A program made the position numbers and the translations under genes. This document shows positions 1 to 10,637 of a DNA stretch of 61,175 bases, piece by piece. Each line of letters opens with the position of its first letter. Position 1 is the stretch's first letter. The notes under the pieces are model-generated. The model was not told where the DNA came from and ran no database searches. It saw only the letters and a list, made by a program, of their open reading frames with translations. The DNA is from Phycisphaerae bacterium (GTDB taxonomy: Bacteria; Planctomycetota; Phycisphaerae; Sedimentisphaerales; SM23-30), in assembly GCA_016342495.1 (NCBI GenBank), contig JAEIOG010000018.1:1-61175 (forward strand), read 5' to 3'.

Positions 1-1
1 T

Positions 2-58
2 AAGGTTGAAAACGCTCAGACAAAATTGAAATCACTCTACCCAACTATTAAAGTGTGA
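2..58 (+). CDS. possible 3' end of an upstream gene (partial)
   Basis: An open frame enters from the left edge and stops at TGA 56-58. It gives the last 18 residues KVENAQTKLKSLYPTIKV, a plausible amphipathic helical C-terminus. If real, the gene converges on htpX. The fragment is too short to assign a family, and the call rests only on the protein-like composition. Confidence 0.3.
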   Translation, partial: KVENAQTKLKSLYPTIKV

Positions 59-122
59 CTGAGCACTAGTGCTTTGTCAAAATTAAATATTGTGGTTATG
101 GTGCCGGTTTGAATTAGGACTG

Positions 123-209
123 TGTCATTCCCGCCTACGCGGGAATCTATCTTTTTAAGTCAAAACCGCAAATTATGTTTACTGGATCCCCGCCTGCGTG
201 GAGATGACA
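123..209 (+). repeat. dispersed double-hairpin repeat, copy 1
   Basis: The 87-bp unit begins TGTCATTCCCGCCTACGCGGG and ends GCGTGGAGATGACA. Each half is a GC-rich hairpin and the two ends are inverted repeats of each other (TGTCAT/ATGACA). It is the same family and orientation as the units at 39076 and 44319. It lies in the 3' intergenic region of htpX and is flanked by two GCACTAGT words (near 64 and 247). No gene was seen in the rest of 59-280. Confidence 0.8.
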
Positions 210-280
210 GTTAATGTTTCAGCCCAATTATTTAAGCAAAATAAAGCACTAGTACATTGCCCTAATAAATCAAGTTTTTT

Positions 281-1117
281 TTAATTATTCATTAAAGCAG
301 CAATACGATCTTCTAATGATGGATGAGAGCTGAAAAGGTCTTTTGCTTTTTTACCTGTGAAAGGTTTGACGATAAAAAGAGCTTTTTGCGATTCCATAGC
401 CAAATGCATTGGAATACGGCTGGCAGAATTGTGAAGCCGGGTTAGAGCATCAGCTAAATATTTTGGATTGCCAACCAGTTCAGCACCATAATTGTCGGCA
501 TTAAATTCTCGACGGCGACTGATGGCCATCTGAATTAATACCGCGGCAATCGGTGCCAAAATCATCAGGGCAATCGCCGCCAACGGATTGCCATCATCGT
601 CATCACCGCCTAGCGGCATAAAATAAAACATATAGCCCAAAGCCGATATGCCGCCTGCGATAACAGCGGCAATCGAGGCAATTAAAATATCACGATGTTT
701 TATATGGGCCAGCTCATGGGCAATAACAGCTTTCAATTCATTATGATTTAGCATCTGCATCAACCCCTGAGTCACACAAACAGCTGCATTGCGCGGGCTG
801 CGACCAGTAGCAAAAGCATTTGGAGCCTGCTGCGGGCAGATATAAATCTTCGGAGTCGGAATGTTGGCTTTCTGGGCCAACTCTTCAACCATTTCATAAA
901 GTTCAGGTGCTTGACGTGGATCTACCGGCTGTGCACGCATCGAGGCCAGAGCAAGTTTTGCTGAAAAGAAAAATGCGAAAACACTGGTCATACCACCAAG
1001 AACGAGTGCGACATACATCCCGGTTTGCCCGGCAATCGCACGGCCAGCAAAAACAAACAGCATCCACAAACCCGATAATAAAAAAGCAGTTTTAATATTG
1101 TTGATAAATCTATACAT
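281..1117 (-). CDS. htpX: HtpX-family M48 membrane metalloprotease
   Basis: This is a 278-residue zinc endopeptidase of the HtpX type, which degrades damaged or misfolded inner-membrane proteins from the cytoplasmic side. An N-terminal hydrophobic pair (about residues 10-55) anchors it. The zinc site HELAH is at residues 134-138, with the probable third ligand Glu204 in RRREFNAD. A second membrane pair lies between them (about 144-200). The length is normal for the family. An AAGGA lies 8 bases before the ATG. The gene is downstream and co-directional with the MoxR/VWA cluster, separated by 120 bases, so co-transcription is possible but not shown. The sequence motif makes the family assignment secure. 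Confidence 0.93.
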   Translation of the reverse strand: MYRFINNIKTAFLLSGLWMLFVFAGRAIAGQTGMYVALVLGGMTSVFAFFFSAKLALASMRAQPVDPRQAPELYEMVEELAQKANIPTPKIYICPQQAPNAFATGRSPRNAAVCVTQGLMQMLNHNELKAVIAHELAHIKHRDILIASIAAVIAGGISALGYMFYFMPLGGDDDDGNPLAAIALMILAPIAAVLIQMAISRRREFNADNYGAELVGNPKYLADALTRLHNSASRIPMHLAMESQKALFIVKPFTGKKAKDLFSSHPSLEDRIAALMNN

Positions 1118-1237
1118 ATTTGGAATCCTTAGTTCATGTTAATATTTTGCGTATTATAATGCAAAAATTGCATAAGTCAATAGATGCCCAAAAAGCTAAA
1201 TTCATATTTAACATAAGCAAGGTGCACTCCAACCAGA

Positions 1238-3784
1238 TTATTCCTTATCAAAGGTTTTAATAATAGATTGTCGCGCGGAGGTTATCGCTGGGGTAAATGG
1301 ATAGTCTTGGGATAACTGTTTATACACTGTTCTGGCTGCTTCAATATCTTTTAAACCACAATAAGCTTTGACCTGGCGAAGCATAACTTCGGGAATAAAT
1401 CGCTCATTAAGATCAAGGTTCATTATAGCCGCAGCCAGATTTAACGCGATAATATTTTCTTTGCGACCTAGATAAATATCTAAAAGTGCAATATTAAGCT
1501 GTGGGTCTAAAAGCATAGGCGGAGAAGCCGATAATACTGTCTGAATTTTTTCATAAGCAATATCAAGCTGTTCAACTTGATCGGCTTTGACAAGATTCGC
1601 AGCGGAACGGATAGCCGCCTGATTCTGAATATCAAGATCGAATTCATCATCCTTAGTTTTCCCCGTCGGCAATAAATCCAGTGTTACCGATGCCTTGGAA
1701 GATTGATCCAGCCCAAGATAGCAATAGGCCTTGGTTTGCAAAAGTTTTGACCAGGTCGTTTTAGAAATCGAACGGTTGCGATAAATTTCATCAATAATAT
1801 CAAGTGCTTCCTGTGGCTGGTTTTCAGCAAAAAGCTTCAACTGCGCCTGGGCCAAAACCGCACGACAATATTGATCAGTATCTTTTTCAGTGTCAGCTGC
1901 AATTTTTTCATAAAGTTCAGCCGAACGACTGTATTGTTGCTGGGTCGGTGAACGCAAAAAGTCAGCCATAGCCATAACCAGTTCCAGATTTTTATAATCT
2001 TTCAGTAGCTCATCAGTGCGTGCTAGAGCAATATTGGCAACCTTGTTTTGCCATACTGGTCGATATATCTCACTGGCGATAAGATAAAGATTAATCAAAT
2101 CAGATGATGATGCCTTATCTAGCGGTTTTTTAGCTAACAACTTATCAAAATAATACGCATTGCGTCCATCATTATTAATTTTATGCCAATCAGGATGCAC
2201 ATTGACTACAAAGCTAAAATCAAAAACGTCACGAGTACCATCTTTAACAATCAATTTTACAGTGCGAACGCCAGGGGCAAGAAAAAGATGATCGACATTT
2301 GTACCCACAGTTTGAATATTATCATCAAAATGCCAGGTATAGGTATATCGAGAACTAATACTGTCCTCGGCGATATTAAAATTCATCGCGACCATACAAC
2401 GAGAATAAAAATCTGTCCGCAAATCATCGATAACCTTAACATTTATACAGGGATAAAGCTTGGACGGAGTTTCACTCTTAAATGATACCGGAACAAATTT
2501 GCCAACCGGGGTAAAATCGCCCGGAGCCATTATGCGAATGCCATGCGGTAATCCTTCCACCGGCGCCGGCTCATCAAGCCAGGCGGCCAGTGTATTCATT
2601 TCTCCTAATGGGCTGCAATTGAGATATTCGATTTTATGAATACCCTTACTGAGATTAACCGTCTGGCGATGTTCAGCCCGGCGACCGCCATGAATATTGT
2701 GGGTTCCAGGCCAATCGATTATGAGCTTGCCATCAATAGAAATAAAGCAAGCCCACTGGGAAGTGGCCGCAAACACATAATTGCCAGCTGTTTCAATATT
2801 AAAATGACCCAGATAATAGTAAACACCTAATTTAGAAGTATCCGGTGCCTGCATATCAGGAGTTGGCGCCAAATGATGAATCGGAAAACCATGAAAAATT
2901 GAATCTACCAGTTCTCCGTCGATTGCAACGCTGTTTTGACTATATGTTTTTAGTAAGCCATTGAGAGTCCTGGCCTGAGAATTATTTTCCGTTGAATACC
3001 GGGTTTGCAGCCAAAGCCCAGAAGTTGGATACCATGAAGTCTTGCCGGCATCTGCGGTATTGCGTGGGAAAAGATAAACATATGCAATATTGCCAACAGA
3101 CGAACTGTCAAAAGCAACCACCATGGGTTGTCCTGGACGGGCCGATATAATCCTTGAACTTAACTGATTGCCGATATGATCAATAATGACCGGGTATAAT
3201 TTTGAAGGATCCCACTGATTAACAAAAAGCTCGACATAACTGGTCGATGGCCTTTTGCCTTTTATCGTAACCCCCGGATTAAGCCAACACGCCCCTGATA
3301 ACCCTGAAGTTTTCGATTCAGTAACAAGTTTCAAAGCATTGGCATTGCCAGGAATAACAACATTAACAGGAACAGGGCTTTGGCCTTTTATGATAGGCGA
3401 AGATTCAAACAAAAGTTTGTCATCAACATAAACCTTAAAGACCACCGCGGCATTATGGCTGGCCCGGTCATCAATGGCGACCGAACTTACAAAGCGATCA
3501 TATGAAGAATTAAGTTTATAAATCAAAGTTGAATTTGAATAAGTAGCCCGAACATGATAATAAGGACGACCAGAAATCCCAAAGGCTTTACTTTTGGATT
3601 TCGGCGTTTGTTTTCTGGTTTGCTTGCTGTCAATAAAATATTCCAGCTTATCCAAAGACACATCAGGCAAACAAGCATATGAATGGTCACGCTGAATCTT
3701 AAAACGCAAGCCCTTAGGTAAATCACTCTGGGCATTGGCTATTATCGTTAAAAGTAATATTAATATTGTTATTTTAATTTTCAT
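1238..3784 (-). CDS. secreted NPCBM-PA14-PKD protein with TPR-like C-terminus
   Basis: This 848-residue exported protein begins with a signal peptide (about 1-19, ending IIANAQ). Residues 70-175 resemble an NPCBM carbohydrate-binding fold (strand pattern FVSSVAIDD, VFKVYVDDKLLFES). Residues 315-405 look like a PA14-type domain (YVFAATSQWACFISIDGK) and 470-530 like a PKD domain (YTWHFDD and LAPGVRTVKLIVKDG). The remaining 300 residues are helical repeats of TPR type. The start overlaps the stop of the upstream gene by ATGA, so translation is probably coupled. NPCBM and PA14 modules usually bind glycans, so a periplasmic or surface sugar-binding scaffold is inferred. It is the last gene of the MoxR cluster. 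The exact function is unknown. Confidence 0.72.
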   Translation of the reverse strand: MKIKITILILLLTIIANAQSDLPKGLRFKIQRDHSYACLPDVSLDKLEYFIDSKQTRKQTPKSKSKAFGISGRPYYHVRATYSNSTLIYKLNSSYDRFVSSVAIDDRASHNAAVVFKVYVDDKLLFESSPIIKGQSPVPVNVVIPGNANALKLVTESKTSGLSGACWLNPGVTIKGKRPSTSYVELFVNQWDPSKLYPVIIDHIGNQLSSRIISARPGQPMVVAFDSSSVGNIAYVYLFPRNTADAGKTSWYPTSGLWLQTRYSTENNSQARTLNGLLKTYSQNSVAIDGELVDSIFHGFPIHHLAPTPDMQAPDTSKLGVYYYLGHFNIETAGNYVFAATSQWACFISIDGKLIIDWPGTHNIHGGRRAEHRQTVNLSKGIHKIEYLNCSPLGEMNTLAAWLDEPAPVEGLPHGIRIMAPGDFTPVGKFVPVSFKSETPSKLYPCINVKVIDDLRTDFYSRCMVAMNFNIAEDSISSRYTYTWHFDDNIQTVGTNVDHLFLAPGVRTVKLIVKDGTRDVFDFSFVVNVHPDWHKINNDGRNAYYFDKLLAKKPLDKASSSDLINLYLIASEIYRPVWQNKVANIALARTDELLKDYKNLELVMAMADFLRSPTQQQYSRSAELYEKIAADTEKDTDQYCRAVLAQAQLKLFAENQPQEALDIIDEIYRNRSISKTTWSKLLQTKAYCYLGLDQSSKASVTLDLLPTGKTKDDEFDLDIQNQAAIRSAANLVKADQVEQLDIAYEKIQTVLSASPPMLLDPQLNIALLDIYLGRKENIIALNLAAAIMNLDLNERFIPEVMLRQVKAYCGLKDIEAARTVYKQLSQDYPFTPAITSARQSIIKTFDKE

Positions 3785-6700
3785 TTTTGTGCCGCTGACT
3801 CAAAATACGCATTTATCATTTTTTCATAATTCTTATAATGCCTGGCATTGGCATTTGTTTTAATATCTTTATTATTATTCACTTTTTTTACACCCCGATA
3901 ATACCGAACCGCAATCGAAGACTGAATTTTTTCATGCGAAGATTTCAGAGAATCGACCGCTGCATTATATGAATTTCGCACACCAACGCCATCGCCCTTT
4001 CGCAAGGCTTCGTTAAAATCAGCCATAGCTTTGGCAGAAACTTCCAAATCTTCAGTCGGAAGATTATGAGCCTTAAGCTTGGGGATAATCTGCTGGGCAT
4101 TACTTTGCAAATTCAACTGCTGATTTGCAACAGCTTTCATCATATCCAGAACTTTTGGCGGTAATTTGCCACCAGTACCAAATGCTGATGCCTTATCCGA
4201 AGATTTTCCCAGACCGGTTCCACCAGTTTTAGCCTCAGGGTCCTGGTCTTCCACAAGGCCCGATTCCAACGGCGAATTACTGGTACGCTGCCGCAATTCA
4301 TAATCATTATCAGATATAGCTTTGGCAACCGATTCGACCATCTGGCCATCAGACATACCCGAACGCCCTGAACCGGATCGGCCCTGAATAACATTATCTT
4401 CAGGTTTCTGGTCGCCAGTTATACCTTTAGCCGAAGTTGATGCGATAGTGCCATCCATCAAAGCTCCAGCGGTATGATCCAGAGAATTCAGATATGAACC
4501 AATATCTTCAACTTCTGGTCGCATCTCTTCTTCAGTGGTTATCAAATCCGCTACCAGATCTTCCAGCTCTGCAGGCAATTCAGCCAGCGGGGCGACCAGC
4601 TGCTGATCTTCGGCAATTTCGGCAATAAACTGAATGCTGTCATACATACCCAAAATAGCTTCGCAATTAAACATCAGCTCTTCAGCCATCTCCACAGCTT
4701 CGGTTTCAAGACGGTAGGCATCAATGCGATCATTTCTTTGCTGGGCCGCTTCAAGAGCATCCTCGGCCAGAGCTTCAGCTTCGGCAAAAGATGTTTTCAA
4801 TTTATCAACCATCGCATTATCCGAAAAATCCTGAAGTTCCATATTCGTAAAATCATTAACCGCCGAATCGAGTATCTCCGCCAACTTCGACTGATCCATT
4901 ACCAGCTCTGCAAGTTCATCGGCATTGACATCGGAAAAATCCTCAGGACGCTGATCCATCAAAAGCTGCCGCCTCTGCATTATATCTTTTTGCTTGTCAA
5001 CAAAATCATCCAGCTCAGTTACAAAATTATCAAGTTTATCTTCAGGCGTTTCAGATATAATAGAATCTTCCTCACCGAGCAACTGGGCGGTTTTTTGCTG
5101 GGCCTGAATTTGGGATTTCTGTGCAAGTTGCCCTTTTATCGCCATAAGCTGGTCAAGTATATATTGCTGCTGATCGGCGATAAGATTCAGATTTTCCTGG
5201 ACGGCAATTTTATCCAGATCATTTTTAAGATTACCAATACCCTTAATCGTCTGACTGTGCGGGCCATTTCGCAAGGTTTCAATCTTGCGTGCAAAATCTG
5301 GTTTTGGCGTCGGACAAAGATTATAAACCTGCTGTAATAGATAACCAACATTACTTTGAAAATCTTTCAAACCATTGACTTGTACCCCAAACTGCGAAGA
5401 AGATATTTTTGCGGGCTCATTTTGATTTTCAAATTCCTCAATATTTGCCCCAATATTCTGCGTAATCGAAAGGGCTTTTTGCTGGGCAGCAATCACCTCA
5501 TCAAGTTTAGCAAAGGCATTATAGCACGGGTCATCAGTTGGCATGGTGAGCTGATCAAGACTCTGAACATGCAATAAAATCGGACGTGACTGGCCAGTAT
5601 TTGCCGCCGGACAAAAATCGGTCGCCTTCGCCTGTAAAATATAGCTCCGGCCCGGAATAAATTCCGCCGGGTCAATTGAAAGTAAATAATCTTCAGTTGT
5701 TGTCACTTTTGGTTTTGAATATTCAAATGTTTTGATTATACGTGGCTGCGATGAAGCTGTAGCAGCAACGGTCACGGAAATTTCCTTTATGCCGAAGTCA
5801 TCCGATCCATTTAATTGTAGCCGAAGCCGTTGACCCGGCACGACAGTCATATTAGTATTGGTCGTATTAAAATCAATTTCAGGTGTACGATCCTGTATGA
5901 AAACTATCTGCCCTTGAGAAATTGGCACAGAACGATTTTCCGCCGAAGATACTTTAATAATAAATGGCCCAGCCTTATCCATATCCGGCTTTGCCAGCCA
6001 ACGATTATTTTCTTTAATAAATTCAGTTTCAATATTATTTGCCACCCAGGTCAATTTAGCTGTTGGCTTATCAAGCTTAATATCAACGGCAACAGCCGAA
6101 CCCGGCAGAATCGTCAAAGGCTCAGGTGGCCCGGCCAAATTATCAGGTTTACGCCCGGTGTATTGTGGCCATTGAATTTTATATTGCGAATCGGTAATCC
6201 GCGCCGCAGATGCAATATCAACACTAATATTATGAGTATAAGTATCAGCGACAAAAATTCGAAAAGCTAACTTGTGTCGCAAACGCTGAAATTTATAACG
6301 ATAAGTATCATTTGCCCCTTCCACCGGCACCAGGGTGTCGCGATGGATACGGCGGTCAGTTATATCATATTGAGCCGAAAGATGTGCGACATCCTGCTGA
6401 TAAATAATTTCCGGCCAGTTTTTGATATTGAGTTGCCCTTTACGCGACTTGACTTTTAATTCGATAATAAGATCATCACCTTCGGCTATAACAATATCAC
6501 CTTCAGGGTTAACTTCCAGAATAACCGAACCAACCGGTGGCACATCAGCTAATGGATTGGTATAACGAGCCAAAGCGTTGGCGGCCAAATGAACATTCAT
6601 CAAAGTATAAACCGACCAGGCCGCTATAATAACGACAGCACCAATAGCCCATCGAATCAACCGGGCTGGCTGCCATAACTTCCCAAATGATACGCGCGAA

Positions 6701-7101
6701 ATAAATTTATAGCCGTTATTAATTGTTTGGAAAGCCAGATATTTTTCAATTTCACCTGCATCTGAATCTTCGGTTCGCCGTTCAAACTGTAGAGCATTAA
6801 TAAGAATATTTTCCGGGACATTATATTGCTTTTCCAGATGTAAAGCAGTTTTTTCCAGATTATTACGATTAATGAAAGGGTTAATCATCAATCGAATAAA
6901 CAGAAACACCATCAAAACAAAGGCCCCAACCGTTGCCATCAAGCGAAATGCCATGGGTAATGCGAATTTATTATCAAGATAGAACAAAGCCAGCCACAAC
7001 GACAAATTGATAGCCAAAAATGTACTGACAGATATTAGCAGTCCGGCAGTAATTACCGTTCGTTGAGCACGAGCGATTGAATTTTTAATTGGATTTTTCA
7101 T
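3781..7101 (-). CDS. large DUF4175-like membrane protein with coiled coil
   Basis: The product has 1106 residues with three N-terminal membrane helices (about 16-45, 50-73 and 148-170). A beta-rich extracytoplasmic part of Ig-like character follows (about 190-520). After that comes a long acidic, Gln/Glu/Ala-rich helical section (about 530-900) predicted as coiled coil, and a polar tail with Gly/Ser linkers. This architecture is that of DUF4175-like proteins found beside MoxR/VWA genes in planctomycetes and proteobacteria. No enzymatic motif was recognised. It overlaps both neighbours by ATGA, fixing it as an integral operon member. The inferred role is a structural or substrate-holding envelope component of the machine. 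The family call is by architecture only. Confidence 0.7.
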   Translation of the reverse strand: MKNPIKNSIARAQRTVITAGLLISVSTFLAINLSLWLALFYLDNKFALPMAFRLMATVGAFVLMVFLFIRLMINPFINRNNLEKTALHLEKQYNVPENILINALQFERRTEDSDAGEIEKYLAFQTINNGYKFISRVSFGKLWQPARLIRWAIGAVVIIAAWSVYTLMNVHLAANALARYTNPLADVPPVGSVILEVNPEGDIVIAEGDDLIIELKVKSRKGQLNIKNWPEIIYQQDVAHLSAQYDITDRRIHRDTLVPVEGANDTYRYKFQRLRHKLAFRIFVADTYTHNISVDIASAARITDSQYKIQWPQYTGRKPDNLAGPPEPLTILPGSAVAVDIKLDKPTAKLTWVANNIETEFIKENNRWLAKPDMDKAGPFIIKVSSAENRSVPISQGQIVFIQDRTPEIDFNTTNTNMTVVPGQRLRLQLNGSDDFGIKEISVTVAATASSQPRIIKTFEYSKPKVTTTEDYLLSIDPAEFIPGRSYILQAKATDFCPAANTGQSRPILLHVQSLDQLTMPTDDPCYNAFAKLDEVIAAQQKALSITQNIGANIEEFENQNEPAKISSSQFGVQVNGLKDFQSNVGYLLQQVYNLCPTPKPDFARKIETLRNGPHSQTIKGIGNLKNDLDKIAVQENLNLIADQQQYILDQLMAIKGQLAQKSQIQAQQKTAQLLGEEDSIISETPEDKLDNFVTELDDFVDKQKDIMQRRQLLMDQRPEDFSDVNADELAELVMDQSKLAEILDSAVNDFTNMELQDFSDNAMVDKLKTSFAEAEALAEDALEAAQQRNDRIDAYRLETEAVEMAEELMFNCEAILGMYDSIQFIAEIAEDQQLVAPLAELPAELEDLVADLITTEEEMRPEVEDIGSYLNSLDHTAGALMDGTIASTSAKGITGDQKPEDNVIQGRSGSGRSGMSDGQMVESVAKAISDNDYELRQRTSNSPLESGLVEDQDPEAKTGGTGLGKSSDKASAFGTGGKLPPKVLDMMKAVANQQLNLQSNAQQIIPKLKAHNLPTEDLEVSAKAMADFNEALRKGDGVGVRNSYNAAVDSLKSSHEKIQSSIAVRYYRGVKKVNNNKDIKTNANARHYKNYEKMINAYFESAAQK

Positions 7102-8354
7102 TTTAGGGCTTTTACTAATATTTTATTTTTGCTTTTTACGGCATTATTTAATTCTTTAGAAATTGAAACTGTCGGGGTTTGCTGCTCCGGCAGAAAAATT
7201 TCCCTGAAAAATGTCCCACGGGTTACCAGCGACATCTTTTTTTCAACTGGATCAAATTTCCAACGCCAAATACTCAATCGCCAGGGCTCAACGATACCAC
7301 CAATTTCCTTATCCCACTCGCCGCCAATCTTGCCAAAATTTGTGTCAGCATGACGACGGCGCAGATTTAGCAGAGTCAACACATGTTTATCATCAGCAGA
7401 TTTCACCACCGCCAACAGCTTTTTATCATTATAGAAATCTCGCTGCTTTTGCAGATATTCATTTGCGATTTTACCCAGCTCTGCATCTTCAGTCTCAGGA
7501 AAGCCAACTATATATTCATCCCCACGTCGCATGGCAATAAAAACATCCTCGCCCAGAGTCGCCTTAACCGTAAAAGTCGTATCATTACTACGGGTGGCAT
7601 TTAAGGGGATAAATGTATTTTTTGTTATGGCCATCACCTTATCATCAGCGCCCAAATTACTATCGACAAATTCAACATCGATAGCTGCGGTAATATCGTC
7701 GGCTGTTTCTAATAATTTTATCGATTGAATATATTTCAAATCCTCCAGGGTTTCACCTTTTTGGCCCCGCTGTTTGGATGAATAGATTATCTTAATAGTT
7801 TTGTTTCCAGTTTTAAGATAAAAAACCGCCGGATACAAATGGCCAGTAAGCGACTCATCGGTATTAAATTCCACGGTTGCAAACAAATACCTCACCGGGT
7901 AAAGCTCACCAAAAAATTCCTTATTAGCAGGTCTCCATCCTTCTTTTTCCTGATCAATTTTTTCTGTAAATTTCCAATCCTGTCGCATTTCCTCTCGGGA
8001 TGGATAAAATCTAATTTCCTTCACCAAAGGCTTGCCATCAGCGGTAGTAAAGTTAAATCGGCGAACCTTACCATATTTAACTTCTTCGCCAGTGAACATC
8101 TCGGTGGTGCTGATATCGCCAGCTTCAGGAATATTAAGTTTAAAATCCTTACCTGGAGTGGTTGCAATCTGGCCAGTAACCGATGAACCATCGGAATAAT
8201 AAATAATCGCTCGCGGCAATTTCGATTCTGTTGGCGATACTGAAATTTTATTAGGAACTTTAAAGTTCAGCTGACCATTGACAGTTGAAACCATAAATAT
8301 AACCATTACAGTCAAAACTTTATACAGTGAATTCTTATTAAGATTTATGTTCAT
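7098..8354 (-). CDS. unknown secreted protein of the MoxR cluster
   Basis: This 418-residue protein has a signal peptide (about 1-28, ending VSTVNGQ) and a mostly beta-strand body, including a segment YYSDGSSVTGQIATTP near residues 51-66. No known domain or catalytic motif was recognised. GAGG lies 5 bases before the ATG. Its TGA overlaps the ATG of the next gene, so it is translated together with the coiled-coil membrane protein. The preceding VWA gene ends 9 bases upstream. Position suggests a periplasmic partner of the VWA proteins. No function can be assigned. Confidence 0.7.
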   Translation of the reverse strand: MNINLNKNSLYKVLTVMVIFMVSTVNGQLNFKVPNKISVSPTESKLPRAIIYYSDGSSVTGQIATTPGKDFKLNIPEAGDISTTEMFTGEEVKYGKVRRFNFTTADGKPLVKEIRFYPSREEMRQDWKFTEKIDQEKEGWRPANKEFFGELYPVRYLFATVEFNTDESLTGHLYPAVFYLKTGNKTIKIIYSSKQRGQKGETLEDLKYIQSIKLLETADDITAAIDVEFVDSNLGADDKVMAITKNTFIPLNATRSNDTTFTVKATLGEDVFIAMRRGDEYIVGFPETEDAELGKIANEYLQKQRDFYNDKKLLAVVKSADDKHVLTLLNLRRRHADTNFGKIGGEWDKEIGGIVEPWRLSIWRWKFDPVEKKMSLVTRGTFFREIFLPEQQTPTVSISKELNNAVKSKNKILVKALK

Positions 8355-8363
8355 AACTTACCT

Positions 8364-10637
8364 CTATATCAAATTCACCCGCCGGCGAATCACCCATTCC
8401 AGCATTAACAAGGCTATAAAAATTATCAAATATACATAATTATTCTGTATAATTGATTTTTCCACACGCCTGGCCTTGCCCACAACTTTATTTTTTATAT
8501 AAGCCGCCAAAAGCTCTAACTGCCCTTCATTATAATATTGCCCGCCAGTCTGGACCGCCAACTCTGACAAAAAAGCTTCGTCAACCGCCAGATTAGCACC
8601 CTCATTAAACTGCGGGCCAATCTCAAAAAGATGCTCATAAGATTCTATTGGCTGATTGTCAGCAGAATACGCCTGCAATTCAAAAGAGAAAAGACCCTTA
8701 GTATCAAATGGTATCTGCAACTGATGCATATTTCGTGTGCCCGCTAATGGCTGCACATCAATTGTCTTAACCACACCTTCATTTGACCTGACATTTAGCT
8801 CAGTCAACTTAGCATCAAAACGTATCGGCGAATTTGTAAATTTACCAGCAACAGTTATTTCAGCTATTGCGGTAGTGCCCGGATTATAATGCTCCTGATC
8901 CCAGTCAATCGAAATAAAACGCTGATGATCCGCCGAATCGGTAAGATTACGAATCGACTGAGTATAAAAACTATTATACATTTTAGTGGTTTCTGCCAGC
9001 GACAAATCACCTACCGGCGACCTGGTCCATTTCCACAAAGTATTCGATGCAATAGCCAACACCTGACCTTTGCCATATTGCTGTAATGCAATAATCGACT
9101 GAGCCGTAGCGGTCAAATGCACATCCAGCAAACTGATAGCTGATGGCTTCAGCGGCCCGGGAACATTTATAGATTCAATCTGAAGCTTACTATCAGCCAA
9201 TAACTCCAGCCCAAAAGACTGCTGAGATGTTGTCGCAGGCTTTGAAACCGTAAAGAAACCCCGCCGCAATGACTGTTCATTATTTGCTATCTGCCAGGGA
9301 ATTATATTACTAAGTCCGGTTGAGGCATAGCCGCCACAGCCAAAAGATTCGGGGCCACCCAAAAAAATCACCGCTCCGCCATCCTTAACATATTGTAACA
9401 AAGCTTCAATTTGCTCAACCGTAAAATTAGAAGCTTCAAATGAACCAAGAATAATACATTGATACATATTAAGCGTATCAATACCATCAGGAAAACCCGA
9501 ACTAAGCAGTTCATCACCCTTTTGCCTTTGGCCCTGTACAGTGAAATTGGCAGTACCGGAAGCATTAGAACTAAATGTCCGATACATCGCCGTCAGTGCA
9601 ATTGCCGGGTCGGCATCCAGCGTTCGACGCAGAGTATTAAAATCCCAGCCTAAACTATGGGTAAACATCAAAATATTTAGATTACGTTTCTCAATTTGAA
9701 CATTAAAATCTCGACTATTATTTAAAAATGAACATTCAGATTCAATTTCCTCAAGCTCTATTTTATAACGCAATGTGGTAGGCTCTTTGGGAGCCTTAAT
9801 CTCAAATGTGATGCGTTTACGACTTTGGGAAAGATCAACCTTTTGGGTCGCAATAGTTTTGTAGCCATCATTTTCTTTTAATTTAAGCGTAGCTTTTATT
9901 TCATTAAGTTTATCTTTGAAAGATTCAGCATCGGTTTTGGAACCCAGACCCCCGGTAAAGGCTCGCAAATCGGCTACAATCTCAAATGAACTCGATTGTT
10001 CAGCAGATGTTGGGCATTGAACATCAGTTATCGCCAGATCATTCCATAAATTCGGATTAGTGCCAACACCCACAATCTGCATCGGACATGATGGCAAGGC
10101 AGTATTAGCCATCGCCTGATCTCCGCCATCAGTTAGCATTATCAACCCCAGCAAATCGGCGGTTTGTGGATTCTGAGATAGTGACGCCATCGTCACCCCC
10201 AGATCGGTTGGCCGAATTTTATTATCAAGTTTACGTTTGGTATTATCATATAATTCATTATCAAACTGAAAATGGATAGCTTTTGTTGGTATACCAAAAT
10301 CTTCCAGTTTTACCCTAAGCTCATCAGCAATCTTGACCGCACGACTATAGCGATCTTCTCTGGCATCTTTTACAAACATCGATGATGATGTATCAGTAAC
10401 AAATAATAAACGGTTGGCATCTTCTGGAATAGTAACAGTCGAAATAACCGGATCATAAAATGCTATCAAAAGCATTATGAAAATTAAAATTTTAGGAATC
10501 AGCAATAAACACGCCGTCTTAGGCGTATATTGCCCCGCTATGCGTTTATAAAGCAGCACCAGCCATACAATCGCTATAATTATAATACCAGCAATAACAT
10601 ACCCAGGCAATTGATTCATCCAGCGGAGGCTATTCAT
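8364..10637 (-). CDS. membrane VWA protein with glutamine-amidotransferase-like domain
   Basis: The 757-residue product has two N-terminal membrane helices (about 8-30 and 40-62). A von Willebrand A domain follows (about 75-190) with MIDAS-type DTSSS and a second acidic loop LTDGGDQ. A class-I glutamine-amidotransferase-like fold lies near 380-450 (YVKDGGAVIFLGGPESFG), and a C-terminal membrane helix ends the protein. Such proteins are common in planctomycete MoxR clusters. The amidotransferase-like part lacks an obvious Cys nucleophile motif and is probably non-catalytic. The Shine-Dalgarno AAAGGAGG sits inside the last codons of the upstream gene, and the start overlaps its stop by ATGA. 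The predicted role is a membrane-anchored, metal-dependent adhesion or adaptor protein. Confidence 0.85.
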   Translation of the reverse strand: MNSLRWMNQLPGYVIAGIIIIAIVWLVLLYKRIAGQYTPKTACLLLIPKILIFIMLLIAFYDPVISTVTIPEDANRLLFVTDTSSSMFVKDAREDRYSRAVKIADELRVKLEDFGIPTKAIHFQFDNELYDNTKRKLDNKIRPTDLGVTMASLSQNPQTADLLGLIMLTDGGDQAMANTALPSCPMQIVGVGTNPNLWNDLAITDVQCPTSAEQSSSFEIVADLRAFTGGLGSKTDAESFKDKLNEIKATLKLKENDGYKTIATQKVDLSQSRKRITFEIKAPKEPTTLRYKIELEEIESECSFLNNSRDFNVQIEKRNLNILMFTHSLGWDFNTLRRTLDADPAIALTAMYRTFSSNASGTANFTVQGQRQKGDELLSSGFPDGIDTLNMYQCIILGSFEASNFTVEQIEALLQYVKDGGAVIFLGGPESFGCGGYASTGLSNIIPWQIANNEQSLRRGFFTVSKPATTSQQSFGLELLADSKLQIESINVPGPLKPSAISLLDVHLTATAQSIIALQQYGKGQVLAIASNTLWKWTRSPVGDLSLAETTKMYNSFYTQSIRNLTDSADHQRFISIDWDQEHYNPGTTAIAEITVAGKFTNSPIRFDAKLTELNVRSNEGVVKTIDVQPLAGTRNMHQLQIPFDTKGLFSFELQAYSADNQPIESYEHLFEIGPQFNEGANLAVDEAFLSELAVQTGGQYYNEGQLELLAAYIKNKVVGKARRVEKSIIQNNYVYLIIFIALLMLEWVIRRRVNLI

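Noticed and set aside
4738-5337. 199-codon plus-strand open frame
   Set aside because: Shadow of the coiled-coil gene on the opposite strand; the Ile/Arg/Lys-rich product matches no family.
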